This document shows positions 7,012 through 17,000 of a DNA stretch of 17,461 nt, in pieces. This DNA comes from CAYMLQ01 sp964390795 (lineage in GTDB: Bacteria; Verrucomicrobiota; Kiritimatiellia; RFP12; UBA1067): NCBI GenBank assembly GCA_964390795.1, contig CAYMLQ010000083.1, positions 1 through 17,461 of the forward strand, given 5' to 3'. Each line of letters begins with the position of its first letter. Positions within the stretch are counted from its first letter, which is position 1. A model generated the notes under the pieces. It worked only from the letters and a program-made list of their open reading frames with translations. It had not been told where the DNA came from and did not search any database. A program made the position numbers and the translations under genes.

Positions 7012-10000
7012 ATGAAAGAAATCGCACAGAAGACGATGGCCATTCTGCTTACAGGTCTATTGGCCTTCACCGCGCAGGCGGTAACCTTCACGTGGGACGG
7101 CGGGGGCGCGGACAATTTCTGGCAGACCGACGCCAACTGGAGCACCGACGCCAAACCCGCCAGCGACGGCACGGCCGCGCTGGCCTTCTCCGGCAACACG
7201 CGCACCTCTGCCGCCAACAACTTTGCGGCCGATACCGTCTTTACAGGTCTTTCCCTGCTGAACGACGCGTCCGGCGGCAAGACGGCGGCCTTCACGCTTT
7301 CCGGCACTCAGATCACGCTGGGAGGCAGTGTGGTCTCAACGGCCGCCTCGGCCGCCATTACGGATACGATCTCGTTTCCGATCCTGTTGAGCGGAACCCG
7401 GACGTTTACGATGAACAACAGCCATCACCTGACCGTGTCCAGTGGCATCAGCGAAACAGGCGGCTCCTTTGGCCTCGTCAAGACCGGCGGAGGCAATCTC
7501 ACGCTCAACGGCGCGAACACCTACACCGGCCCGACCGTGATGAGCGGCAGCGGGCAGGTCTTCTTCAACACCATCAAAAACATCGGCGAAGGCGCCAGCT
7601 CGTTCGGCGCCCCAACGTCCGTCGAGAGCGGAACCATCACCAACGGTTCGCGCCTCTCGTATACCGGTGGCACCACGGCGACCGACCGCCCCATCGTCGT
7701 GACCGCTGGCTTCAACTGGGACATCAGCAACGGCGGCACGACCCTGACGCTGAACGGCGGCATGAAGAGCGCGAACGCGGGCCCCCTTTTCCGAGGCGGC
7801 GGCACTTTCGTGGTCAACGGGGTGCTCGACATCGGCAGCGGCGGGATCTCTCGCACGGACGGCGGCACCGTGTATCTGAACTGTCCCACAAACCCCTTTA
7901 CCGGGAACATTCAAAGCTCGGCCGGTACCATCAGCGTCACGAACATCGCGGACAGCGGCGTGGCCTGCACGCTCGGCAAAGGCAACACGATAACCTTGGG
8001 CCAGAACGTCTGGTACACGACCGGCAAACTTCAGTTCACCGGCACGTCAGGCGGCTTCTGCAACCGGGCCATCCGCGTTGAGACATCGACCAACACGCTG
8101 GTTTATGGCGGCATCCTCGAAAACACGGTGGCGGGTCAGACCCTCTTACTCAGCGGCCCGGTCAGTCCAGGCCCGAGTTCCAGCGCGCGCAATCCGCGTC
8201 TGCAGCTCGCTGGCGCGGGGAATGGCGAACTGAGCGGTGTGATCAGCGGCAGCATCATCATAGACAAGTACAGCGGCTCCGGCATCTGGACGCTCTCCGG
8301 CGCGAACACCTACACCGGCTCTACTGCGGTCTCGGCCGGAACCCTGCTGATTAACGGCTCGACGCACGCGAACAGCGCGGTGACGGTCGCTGCGGGTGGC
8401 ACCCTTGGCGGCACGGGCACGGTCTACGGCGCGGTGAGCATCGCGGCGGGTGGCACGCTCGCGCCGGGCGCCAACGGAGTCGGCACCCTCAACCTGGCGA
8501 ATGCGGGCACTGCCGCCCTCACACTCAACGGCAACACGATCACCACTGACGTCTCGGCGGTCGCCGGCATCTGCGACACAATCGCCATCGCGGGCACGCT
8601 GGTTCTGAACGGCGTGAACACCTTCGCGCTCGCGTTTCCAGCCGGCACCCCGCCTGAAGGCACCTACACGCTGATGACCTATGCCGCGCGTAGCGGCGGC
8701 GGCACCCTGGCGCTGCACACGCCTAACCCCAATTATCGGCTGACGGTCGGTGGCACCGGCGTGACCCTGGCCATCGGCGGCGCGTCCCGGATCTGGAAAG
8801 GTGACGGTTCCGCGAACGTCTGGGATACGACCACCGAGAACTGGCTGGACGGTGTCGTGCCCGTGACGTACGCCGACAACACGGCGGTGGCCTTCGACAA
8901 TACCGGCTCGGCAACACCCGCCATTACCATCTCACCCGACGCGGTCGCGCCCTTCTCCGTAACCGTCGACTCGGATACGAAAGCCTTCACGATCGGTGGC
9001 GCGGCGATCACGGGCTTGGGGGGGCTGACCAAAACCGGCACGAACGTCCTAGCCTTGACCGGCGCGAACACCTACAGCGGCGTGACGACCGTCAACGCCG
9101 GCACGCTGACGCTGAGCGGCTCGCTCAGTAACTCCAGCGTCACGGTCGCCAACAAGGCGGCGTTCAACCAGAGCGCGGCCAGTGTCATCGCCGGCTCGGA
9201 CGCCACCTTCACCTGCCTCGGCACGGCGACCCTTGCCGGCACGAACAGCTACGGCGGGCTCACCACGGTCGGCGTGCTCGGCATCTCGAACATCCTCCTG
9301 ACGGTGAACAGCCCCGCCGCCTTAGGCTCGCCTGCGGTGGGAACCCTTGTCAACGGAGGTTCCCTCTACACCGAAAACCGGCTGGCTCTTGGCAGCGGCG
9401 TGACGGTGGCCGACGAGACGCTCACCCTCGCCGGCGGCGCCAGCAGCCGCGTGGGGCTGCACTACCTCCAGTACGGCGGCACCGGCGCGTGGCACGGCGA
9501 CATCGTCCTTGCAAGCGGACCCTGTTTTCTGAACTGCGATAACGCCGGCGGCACCTTGGTCATCGGCGCGACGCCCGGCAACACCATCACGGGGTCGCCC
9601 GCAGGGCTCTCGCTGCGCGGCCTCGGGGCCTTGACCGTAAACAGCACGATCAACATCGGAACCGTGGGTATGATGCGTGACGATATCGGCGTCGCAACCC
9701 TCAATGCGGCTGGCAATGTGATGGGCGACACCGCCATTCTTGAAGGCACGCTCAGACTCGGGGTCGCAGACGCGCTGCCGTCGAACCGGACGTTGACGCT
9801 CGGCAAATCCGGTAACACCGCCCACGCGACCTTCGATCTCAACGGCAAGAGCCAGACGATTGCCGGTCTGGCGGATCAGCGGTGGGCCTCGGGCACCGGT
9901 ACGCAGCGGATCATCAGCGCCGCGCCTGCTACCCTCATCGTGAGCAACGCCACCGCCAACTCGTTCGGTATCACTGGAAGCTCCATCGAAGGCGCGGTCT

Positions 10001-10404
10001 CCTTGGTCAAGTTGGGTGCCGGCACGCTGACGCTGACCGGCACGAACACGACTTCCGGCAGCTTGATCGTGAGCAACGGAACGCTGGCGGTGAGCGCGAC
10101 CGGCACCTTCGGAGCCAACAGCACGAACATCGTCGTGGCCGCAGGCACGCTTTCGCTTCAAAGCTCTGGCGCCCTCGCCGACACCGCCACGCTCAGCATC
10201 GCGGAGGGCGGAGCCAAGGTGAGTCTTGCAGCCGGCGTCAACGAGGCGGTGGGCTATCTGTTCTTGGGAAGTGTTCAGAAGCGCGTCGGCACCTACGGAT
10301 CGACCAGCAGCACGGCGGCTTTCAAGGACGACACGCACTTTTCTGGAACCGGTATTCTCACGGTTCTGCACGACAAGTCGGGCACGATGATTACCGTGAG
10401 GTAG
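7012..10404 (+). CDS. Large secreted PATR beta-strand-repeat protein, paralog 3
   Basis: A 1130-residue protein. The ATG at 7012 follows AAGGA at 7001-7005, six bases upstream. Signal peptide ends F-T-A-Q-A, then V-T-F-T-W-D-G-G-G-A-D. PATR repeats are near residues 159-185, 422-450, 675-704 and 1002-1033. A G-T-G-T-V-Y-G ... L-A-P-G-A-N-G motif lies at about 468-489, and a second module (W-K-G-D-G ... W-D-T-T-T-E-N-W) starts near 591. The C-terminal domain contains G-T-Y-G-S-T-S-S-T-A-A and H-F-S-G-T-G-I-L-T-V-L, and ends G-T-M-I-T-V-R. Most of the body aligns with paralog 2, but the last 77 codons are nearly identical at DNA level to the end of paralog 4, which points to recombination. No beta-barrel domain is seen. 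Probable secreted beta-helical protein, partner unknown. Confidence 0.94.
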   Translation: MKEIAQKTMAILLTGLLAFTAQAVTFTWDGGGADNFWQTDANWSTDAKPASDGTAALAFSGNTRTSAANNFAADTVFTGLSLLNDASGGKTAAFTLSGTQITLGGSVVSTAASAAITDTISFPILLSGTRTFTMNNSHHLTVSSGISETGGSFGLVKTGGGNLTLNGANTYTGPTVMSGSGQVFFNTIKNIGEGASSFGAPTSVESGTITNGSRLSYTGGTTATDRPIVVTAGFNWDISNGGTTLTLNGGMKSANAGPLFRGGGTFVVNGVLDIGSGGISRTDGGTVYLNCPTNPFTGNIQSSAGTISVTNIADSGVACTLGKGNTITLGQNVWYTTGKLQFTGTSGGFCNRAIRVETSTNTLVYGGILENTVAGQTLLLSGPVSPGPSSSARNPRLQLAGAGNGELSGVISGSIIIDKYSGSGIWTLSGANTYTGSTAVSAGTLLINGSTHANSAVTVAAGGTLGGTGTVYGAVSIAAGGTLAPGANGVGTLNLANAGTAALTLNGNTITTDVSAVAGICDTIAIAGTLVLNGVNTFALAFPAGTPPEGTYTLMTYAARSGGGTLALHTPNPNYRLTVGGTGVTLAIGGASRIWKGDGSANVWDTTTENWLDGVVPVTYADNTAVAFDNTGSATPAITISPDAVAPFSVTVDSDTKAFTIGGAAITGLGGLTKTGTNVLALTGANTYSGVTTVNAGTLTLSGSLSNSSVTVANKAAFNQSAASVIAGSDATFTCLGTATLAGTNSYGGLTTVGVLGISNILLTVNSPAALGSPAVGTLVNGGSLYTENRLALGSGVTVADETLTLAGGASSRVGLHYLQYGGTGAWHGDIVLASGPCFLNCDNAGGTLVIGATPGNTITGSPAGLSLRGLGALTVNSTINIGTVGMMRDDIGVATLNAAGNVMGDTAILEGTLRLGVADALPSNRTLTLGKSGNTAHATFDLNGKSQTIAGLADQRWASGTGTQRIISAAPATLIVSNATANSFGITGSSIEGAVSLVKLGAGTLTLTGTNTTSGSLIVSNGTLAVSATGTFGANSTNIVVAAGTLSLQSSGALADTATLSIAEGGAKVSLAAGVNEAVGYLFLGSVQKRVGTYGSTSSTAAFKDDTHFSGTGILTVLHDKSGTMITVR

Positions 10405-10409
10405 CGTCC

Positions 10410-10437
10410 TGGGAGCGGGGACACTCCTGTCCCCGGC
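10410..10437 (+). repeat. Palindromic intergenic repeat (single copy, CTCC loop)
   Basis: Same 28-bp unit as at 6800-6827, five bases after the stop of paralog 3, opening the 3-4 intergenic element. Confidence 0.9.
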
Positions 10438-10487
10438 AAGCCCGCCACCAGCAGAGCGGGAACAAACGATAGGGCAACTTTGTGAGC
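10438..10487 (+). repeat. 50-bp constant block of composite intergenic element, copy B
   Basis: Matches copy A except for one base (AGGGCAAC instead of AGGGAAAC). Sits between the palindrome and the hexamer tract, as in copies A and C. Confidence 0.85.
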
Positions 10488-10547
10488 GATTAAGATTAAG
10501 ATTAGGATTAGGATTAGGATTAGGATTAAGATTAGGATTACGATTAT
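10488..10547 (+). repeat. GATTAN hexamer tract, ten units
   Basis: Ten tandem hexamers: GATTAA x2, GATTAG x4, GATTAA, GATTAG, GATTAC, GATTAT. It is three units longer than the tracts before paralogs 3 and 5, which accounts for most of the extra length relative to the 2-3 junction. Confidence 0.95.
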
Positions 10548-10557
10548 GAAGGTTGCC

Positions 10558-10595
10558 GATCGCTCTTAATCGTAATCGTGCTCTTAATCGTGATC
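10558..10595 (-). repeat. 38-bp inverted arm opposite the hexamer tract, copy B
   Basis: Same as copy A except near the end (CGTGATC instead of CGTAATC). Separated from the hexamers by GAAGGTTGCC. Confidence 0.85.
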
Positions 10596-10638
10596 TGGGT
10601 TGAAGTTACAGGCACGACAAAGACAGAAGGAAAAGTTC
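10596..10638 (+). promoter_or_regulatory. Conserved leader and ribosome binding site of paralog 4
   Basis: TGGGTTGAAGTTACAGGCAC, GACAAAGACAG, then AAGGA at 10627-10631, seven bases before the ATG at 10639. This site decides the start: an upstream TTG at 10600 lies inside the repeated leader and has no such site. Confidence 0.65.
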
Positions 10639-13600
10639 ATGAAAGCGACAACACGGATGACGATGACGAGTCTGGTAACAGGCCTACTGGCCCTCACCGC
10701 GCAGGCGGCCGACCGCGTCTGGGACGGCGGGGGCAGCGCGTCGGGCAGCACCACATGGAGCGCCGCCGTGAACTGGGACGGCGACTCTGCCGCGCCCTCA
10801 GAGAACGACGCGCTCTATTTCGGCGGCACCTGGAAGCTCGCGAACACCAATAACCTGGCAGCCGACACCTCGTTCGCGGGCCTTACCTTCAACAGCGGCG
10901 CGGGCGCGTTCACCTTGCTTGGGAACCGAATCACGCTGGGCGGCAACGTCACGAACTTGTCGACAAGCACGCAGACGCTCACCCTGCCGATGATTCTGGG
11001 CGGCACGCGCGATTTTGTCGCGTCCAACGGCACGCTCACCGTCAACAGCCTGCTCAGCGGTCCGGGCGGCCTGACCAAGTTCGGCGGCCAGTGGGTGAAC
11101 ATCAATGGAAGTAACAGTTACGACGGCGTGACCACGGTGAGCAACGGGGTGCTGGCGGTCTACCATTCGAACGCGTTGGGCAGCACCAACGGTAACACGG
11201 TCATCCAAGGCACGACGGGGGGCAAGCTCCACCTTGGGAGTAACCTCAAGATGACGGAGCCGTTGGTGCTGAACGGCGAGTTTAATAACGGGGGAACACT
11301 GAACAGCAGTGGGGGCAGCAACATCTTGAGCGGACCGATCACCTGCTTCAATCAGGTTCGGCTCCAAATCGCAAGCGGCACACTGATCGTCTCTGGCGGC
11401 GTCACGCAGAGCGACGGCGGCGGACTTTTCGTCATCAACTCGAGTGCCACCATGCTGTTTAATACGCTGCCCCTCGGCCTCGGTGCGAAGACTTTCTACA
11501 CGGACGCCGGCGGACTGACGATCCTGGGCGTCGCCGGAAACACCTGGGCCGACACGATGGTTGCGAACGGAACGTTGCGTCTGGATGTCCCGAATGCGCT
11601 CCCAGCCGGAGCCAGTCTGAGGGTGGGCATCGGTTATGGCCCCAGCGGTACGCTGAATCTGAACGGCAACAGTCAGACGACCAGCAAGTTGTATACTGGC
11701 ACGCCGAATGCAGGCACGCGCACCATCACCAGTCCGACGCCCGCTACCCTGACGGTCAACCAAACCGAGAACACCACCTTTGACGGGCCGTTCACGGGCG
11801 CGGCCGGTCTGTGCAAAACAGGAGCGGGCTCCTTGACCCTCACCAACGCGGCTATAACAACCACTGGGAACTTCACCGTCAGCAACGGCACGCTCGTGGT
11901 GCTGTCCGCCTCCAGCCTTGGCAACAGCACCAACATTCTGGTCGCAGGCGGCACGCTGGAGCTGCAGAACGGCACGGCGCTGTCCGATGCCGCCGCGGTG
12001 ACGGTTCTTGACGGCGGCGCGAAGCTGAAGATCGCCACCAACCTCACCGAGACGGTGGACCGGTTGTTTATGGGTGGCTATCAGCGGGACAGCGGCACGT
12101 ATGGCGCTTCAGGCGAGGCAACCGTTTTCGATAACGTTCACTTCAGCGGCGGGGGCCTCTTGCGCGTGCTTAGCAATCCGCCGATCAGCCCGACGAACTA
12201 CGTGTGGGACGCCACGGGGCCTGACACGCTGCTCGATACGGCGGCGAACTGGACGAATGACGTGCCGCCGGAGTTCACGGGCACGTCCTGGCTCTATTTC
12301 GGCAGCGGCGGCAGCACGGCCACGGTCAATACGAACGCGAACCTGTACGGGATGACCATCAACCGCGACGCCAACTTCACCGTGGCCAACGGCGACGGCT
12401 CGCTGACCCTCGGTTTGGGCGGACTCACCGCCTATGCGCCTACGGCGACGGCTCGCGCGTACACGCTGGCGGAGGATGTGACCCTGGGGACGAACCAGAC
12501 CTGGAACGTCACCAATCAGGTGGGAGGAACCACCCTGACCGTCTCGGGCGTGATCGGGGCAGGCGCCAATGTTCAGGGCCTCACAAAGATCGGCAGCGGA
12601 ACGCTCGTCCTGGCGGGCAGCAACACCTTTGACGGCGTCATCACCAACTGGTGCGGCGGCATCCAGATCGCGCACGCCAACGCGCTGGGCAGCACGGCTG
12701 GCGGCACCGTCATCAACACGGCCGGTGCCAGCAGCGCCTGGCTCAGCCTCTACGGCGGCATCACGCTGGCGGAGCCCCTCTTCTTCATCGGCGGCTCGGT
12801 CAACGGGGACTGCCTGAAAAACTACGGAGGAACCAACACCATCAGCGGCCTGATCACCACGACCGGCGGGCGCTACACGGCCGGCGCCGGAACCTGGCTT
12901 AACATCACAGGCGGCGTGACGGGGCCGAACCCGTTCTTCGTGGTCAACGCCCAAGGAACCATAGCCTTTACCCAGACCCCCCTCAACCTCGGCACAGGCA
13001 CCTTCCACACCGACTCTGGCGGCCTGACAATCCTAGGCGTGGCCAGCAACAAGTGGGGCGATACGCTCTTCACGGGCGGCACCCTGCGGATGGACGTGGC
13101 CTACGCGTTTCCGACCTCGACGCTGCTCAAGGTGGGCGGCGTCTGGTATGGGCCCAGCTGTACCTTGAACCTGAACGGCTTCGATCAGATCGTCGCCAAT
13201 TTAAGCCGAGCCGAGGCGACGCCTGGAACGATCGTCATCACGAGCCCTACGCCGGCCACGCTGACGGTGAATCAGAGCGGCAACTATGGCTACGACGGGC
13301 AGTTTGCGGGGGCCGTAACGCTCGTCAAGAATGGCCCCGGCACGTTGACGATCACCAACGCGTCCACCTCGACCTACGGCAGTTTCATTGTGAGCAACGG
13401 CACGCTGGTGGTGGGAGGCCCCGCTGGCACGTTGGGCAACAACAGCACCAACCTTGTTGTGGGAGGCACCGGCACGCTGACGCTCCAGAATTCGCAGACG
13501 CTCGCCAACACCGCTACGCTCAGCATCGCGGATGGCGGAGCCAAGGTGAGTCTTGCAACCGGCGTCAACGAGGCGGTGGGCTATCTGTTCTTGGGCGGTG

Positions 13601-13731
13601 TGCAGAAGCGTGTCGGCACCTACGGATCGACCAGCAGCACGGCGGCTTTCAAGGACGACACACACTTTTCTGGAACCGGTATTCTCACGGTTCTGCACGA
13701 CAAGTCGGGCACGATGATTAACGTGAGGTAG
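10639..13731 (+). CDS. Large secreted PATR beta-strand-repeat protein, paralog 4 (two fused modules)
   Basis: A 1030-residue protein. I chose the ATG at 10639 because it has AAGGA at 10627-10631 and gives a proper signal peptide (ends L-T-A-Q-A). A TTG 39 bases upstream would put the charged leader M-K-L-Q-A-R-Q-R-Q-K in front of it. Module 1: A-D-R-V-W-D-G-G-G, a PATR repeat near 148-175, L-N-L-N-G-N-S-Q-T, a repeat at 395-420, then a G-T-Y-G-A-S-G ... H-F-S-G-G-G domain at about 454-512. A short P-P-I-S-P-T linker leads to module 2: V-W-D-A-T-G-P-D ... A-A-N-W from 523, PATR repeats near 652 and 899, and a second G-T-Y-G domain from 961. The tail is G-T-M-I-N-V-R. The protein looks like two copies of one secreted unit joined head to tail. 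Paralog 5 has the same plan. Function beyond a surface or secreted scaffold cannot be inferred. Confidence 0.93.
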   Translation: MKATTRMTMTSLVTGLLALTAQAADRVWDGGGSASGSTTWSAAVNWDGDSAAPSENDALYFGGTWKLANTNNLAADTSFAGLTFNSGAGAFTLLGNRITLGGNVTNLSTSTQTLTLPMILGGTRDFVASNGTLTVNSLLSGPGGLTKFGGQWVNINGSNSYDGVTTVSNGVLAVYHSNALGSTNGNTVIQGTTGGKLHLGSNLKMTEPLVLNGEFNNGGTLNSSGGSNILSGPITCFNQVRLQIASGTLIVSGGVTQSDGGGLFVINSSATMLFNTLPLGLGAKTFYTDAGGLTILGVAGNTWADTMVANGTLRLDVPNALPAGASLRVGIGYGPSGTLNLNGNSQTTSKLYTGTPNAGTRTITSPTPATLTVNQTENTTFDGPFTGAAGLCKTGAGSLTLTNAAITTTGNFTVSNGTLVVLSASSLGNSTNILVAGGTLELQNGTALSDAAAVTVLDGGAKLKIATNLTETVDRLFMGGYQRDSGTYGASGEATVFDNVHFSGGGLLRVLSNPPISPTNYVWDATGPDTLLDTAANWTNDVPPEFTGTSWLYFGSGGSTATVNTNANLYGMTINRDANFTVANGDGSLTLGLGGLTAYAPTATARAYTLAEDVTLGTNQTWNVTNQVGGTTLTVSGVIGAGANVQGLTKIGSGTLVLAGSNTFDGVITNWCGGIQIAHANALGSTAGGTVINTAGASSAWLSLYGGITLAEPLFFIGGSVNGDCLKNYGGTNTISGLITTTGGRYTAGAGTWLNITGGVTGPNPFFVVNAQGTIAFTQTPLNLGTGTFHTDSGGLTILGVASNKWGDTLFTGGTLRMDVAYAFPTSTLLKVGGVWYGPSCTLNLNGFDQIVANLSRAEATPGTIVITSPTPATLTVNQSGNYGYDGQFAGAVTLVKNGPGTLTITNASTSTYGSFIVSNGTLVVGGPAGTLGNNSTNLVVGGTGTLTLQNSQTLANTATLSIADGGAKVSLATGVNEAVGYLFLGGVQKRVGTYGSTSSTAAFKDDTHFSGTGILTVLHDKSGTMINVR

Positions 13732-13736
13732 CGTTC

Positions 13737-13840
13737 TGGGAGCGGGGACACTCCTGTCCCCGGCTCGGGCCTGGGAGCGGGGACACTCTTGTCCCCGGCT
13801 TGGGGTATCATATGGGAGCGGGGACACTCCTGTCCCCGGC
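13737..13840 (+). repeat. Array of three palindromic repeat units
   Basis: Units at 13737-13764 (CTCC loop), 13772-13799 (CTCT loop) and 13813-13840 (CTCC loop), all in the same orientation, with spacers of 7 and 13 bases. The first unit is five bases after the stop of paralog 4. The third leads into the composite element of the 4-5 junction. Confidence 0.93.
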
Positions 13841-13890
13841 AAGGCCGCCACTAGCAGAGCGGGGACAAAAGATAGGGCAACTTTGTGAGC
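13841..13890 (+). repeat. 50-bp constant block of composite intergenic element, copy C
   Basis: Same length as copies A and B but with several substitutions (AAGGCCGCCACTAGC, GGGGACAAAAGAT). The change to GCGGGGACAAAA makes part of it look like half of the palindrome unit. Confidence 0.82.
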
Positions 13891-13932
13891 GATTAAGATT
13901 ACGATTAAGATTACGATTAAGATTACGATTAT
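13891..13932 (+). repeat. GATTAN hexamer tract, seven units
   Basis: Seven hexamers in an alternating pattern: (GATTAA GATTAC) x3 then GATTAT. The alternation gives a 12-bp period not seen in the other two tracts, and makes a better match to the inverted arm (14-base GATTACGATTAAGA complement). Confidence 0.95.
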
Positions 13933-13942
13933 GAAGGTTGCC

Positions 13943-13980
13943 GATCGCTCTTAATCGTAATCGTGCGCTTAATCGTGATC
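13943..13980 (-). repeat. 38-bp inverted arm opposite the hexamer tract, copy C
   Basis: Matches copy B apart from GTGCGCTT in place of GTGCTCTT. Preceded by GAAGGTTGCC, the same 10-base loop segment as copy B. Confidence 0.85.
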
Positions 13981-14022
13981 TGGGTTGAAGTTACAGGCAC
14001 GACAAAGACAGAAGGAAAGTTC
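13981..14022 (+). promoter_or_regulatory. Conserved leader and ribosome binding site of paralog 5
   Basis: Same leader as before paralog 4, one A shorter in the GGAAAGTTC stretch. AAGGA at 14012-14016 lies six bases before the ATG at 14023 and supports that start over the in-frame codon at 13963. Confidence 0.65.
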
Positions 14023-17000
14023 ATGAAAGCGACAACACAGAAGACGATAGTAAGCCTAATCGCAGGCCTACTGGCCTTCACCGCGCAGGCGGCGGACCGC
14101 ACATGGGACGGCGGCGGGGCGGAAGCCAACTGGAGCACGTTTGCCAGCTGGGACGGGGATGCAGCCGCGCCGGTCGCGGACGACGCGCTCTTTTTCGGCG
14201 GGGCGTCGAAGCTGACGAACACCAATGACCTAGGTGCCGGCCTTTCGTTTGCCGGCCTGACGTTCAATGCGGGAGCTGGCGCGTTTGTGCTGCGCGGCGA
14301 TGCGCTCGCCTTGGGCGGCAACGTGGTGAACCTCGACAACGACGCGCAGTCCCTGCAGATGGATCTGACCCTCGGCGCGACGCGCATCTTCAACGCCTCC
14401 AACGGCAACCTTGTGGCGAACGGGGTCATCAGCGGAGCAGGCGGCCTGACGAAGTCGGGTCACTATGCGCTGACGCTGGCGGGAAACAACAGCTATGAAG
14501 GCGTGACGACCATCAGCACCGGCACAGTGGTCATCACGCACGCCAACGCGCTGGGCTCGGCGGCGGCAGGGACGACGGTCGACACGGCCCGCGGCGCCAC
14601 GCTGGATATCCGCGGCGGCATCACGCTGGCGGAAACGCTGACCTTTGTCAACGCCAACGTCAATAAGAGCTGTCTGGTCAACGGCACGGGCACAAACACC
14701 ATTAGCTCGAAGATCTACACTACCGGCGGGCGCCACTACATCAACGGCGGAACGATTCTGAACATCACGGGCGGCATCACGAACAACCCGTTCTTCGTGC
14801 TCAACGGCAGCGGCCGGCTCAATATCCAGACGACGCCGCTTACCATGGGTACGGGCGGATTCTACGCCGACGACTACACCCTGACCGTTTTCGAGGTTGC
14901 GAGCAACGTATGGAGCGAGTTGACCATCGCCAAGGGCACGGTTCGCATGGCTGTCGCGAACGCGCTTCCGCCCGCCGGCACCATCCGCATGGGCTTGGGT
15001 TACGGCCCGCTCGGCACGCTGGACTTGAACGGCTTCGACCAGACGACCACGCGCCTCTACAACGGCACGACCAATGCCGGTTTCCGGTGCGTGACCAGCT
15101 TGACGCCGGCCACCCTGACCATTACCCAGAGCCTCGCCAGCAGTTCGTTCGAAGGCGTGTTCTCGAACGCCGTCAGCCTCCTCAAGATGGGCACGGGCAC
15201 CCTGATCCTGACGAACGGGGTCTCCCCCAACACCGGCTCCTACACGGTGAGCAACGGCACGTTGGTGGTCGCCACGACCGCCCGGCTGAGCGGCACCACG
15301 AACGTCGTGGTCACGGGCGGCACGCTTGAGCTACGCGCCACGGATGCGCTCAACGACGGCGCGGCCCTGTCGATCGCGGACGGCGGCCCCAAGGTCAAGG
15401 TCAACGCGGGCTTGAACGAGGCCGTGAGCAAACTGTTCTTGGGCGGCGTCCAGCAGGCGAGCGGCACCTACGGCGCGACGGGCAGCGGCGCGGAGCATAT
15501 TGACGACGCGCACTTCACCGGCACCGGGCTGCTCTCCGTGTTGAGCAGTCCGCCGATCACGCCGGTCAGCGCGACGTGGGATGCGGAGGGCATCGACGCG
15601 AACTTCAGCACGGCGGCCAACTGGGCCGGGGACGCGACCCCCGCTTTTGATCGGACAACATACGCCATCTTCGGTACGGGCGGCATGACGGCGACGGTCG
15701 ATACCGTGGTGAGCCTGTACGGCATGAGCTTCAACGCGAACACGAACTTCGTCGTAGCGGCGGACGCGGGCGTGGTGACGAACGGTCTGGGCGGCATCTT
15801 CGCGCAGGTGCCGAACACGACCACGCGGACGTACACGCTGGCTGAAGACCTTGTGATGACGGAGAGCCAGGTGTGGACGGTCACCAACAACGGCGCGGGA
15901 GGAACGACGCTCACCCTGACCGGCGCGGTCAGCGACGAGCCGTTGCCTTACAATCTGACCAAGGACGGGAACGGGACGCTGATTCTGGCCGGGAACAACA
16001 CGTATGACGGATTGACCACGGTAAGGACGAACGGCCTCCTGCGCATCTCGCACGCCAACGCGCTGGGCACGACCAATGGAGCCACGGTTGTCGAGAACGG
16101 CGGCTGGCTCGAGGTGGTCGGCGGCGTGACGGTAAACGAGCCGATCACCATCAACGGCGATTCGGCAACCGGATACGCCGGCGCGCTCCGCAGCAACGGC
16201 GGAAGCAACGTGTGGAGCGGTCTGATCACCTGTCTGGGGTCGCGCATCCGCGTGAATGGCGGCAGCCTCGACATTGTCGGCGGTGTGGTGGGTAGCACGT
16301 TGGTCGTCGGAGCGAATGTCGGCAGCTACCTGCGGATTTCGGGCAAGCCGATCAACATTGGCACCGGCCAAATCGTCTCGCATACGGCCGGAGGCGCGAT
16401 CATTCTGGCCGTCACCAACAACGTCTGGTCTCGCCTCGAGGCGGGCAACAGTTTCTTCCGCACTGATCTGCCGAATGTGTTGCCGCCCACGGCCATCCTC
16501 GAACAGGGCTCCGCGAGTTCGAAGAGCTCGGTGGTGGATCTCAACGGGAACGACCAAACGGTCGGCCAGCTCAAAACGGGGTACAGTGGCGGCCCGGAGA
16601 CGCGGATCATCATCAGCGCCGCGCCGGCGACGCTGACGGTGAATCAGGGAGGCAGTTCCGAGTACAACGGCAGCCTCACGGGCAGGGTCAGTCTGGTGAA
16701 GGACGGCTTGGGTAACCTCGTTCTCGTGGGCACGAACACCACGTATGGCAGTTTCACCGTCACCAACGGCGCTCTGACGGTCGGCGCGACCGGCACCCTT
16801 GGCAACAACAGCACCGACATCCGGGTGAGCGGTGGCACGCTGACGCTTTCGAACTCGGTGGCGATCGCCAACGGGGCCTCGGTCTGGATGCCGGCCAGCG
16901 GCAGCACTACGGCCAAAATCAACCTCGCGGCGGGCGTGAACGAGGCCGTCGGGCAGCTCTACTTCGGCGGCAAGCAGCGGCGCGTCGGAACCTACGGCTC

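Noticed and set aside
10600..10638. Longer starts for gene 4 (TTG at 10600) and gene 5 (13963)
   Set aside because: They add residues encoded by the repeated leader, spoil the signal peptide and lack a ribosome binding site; the ATGs at 10639 and 14023 have AAGGA.
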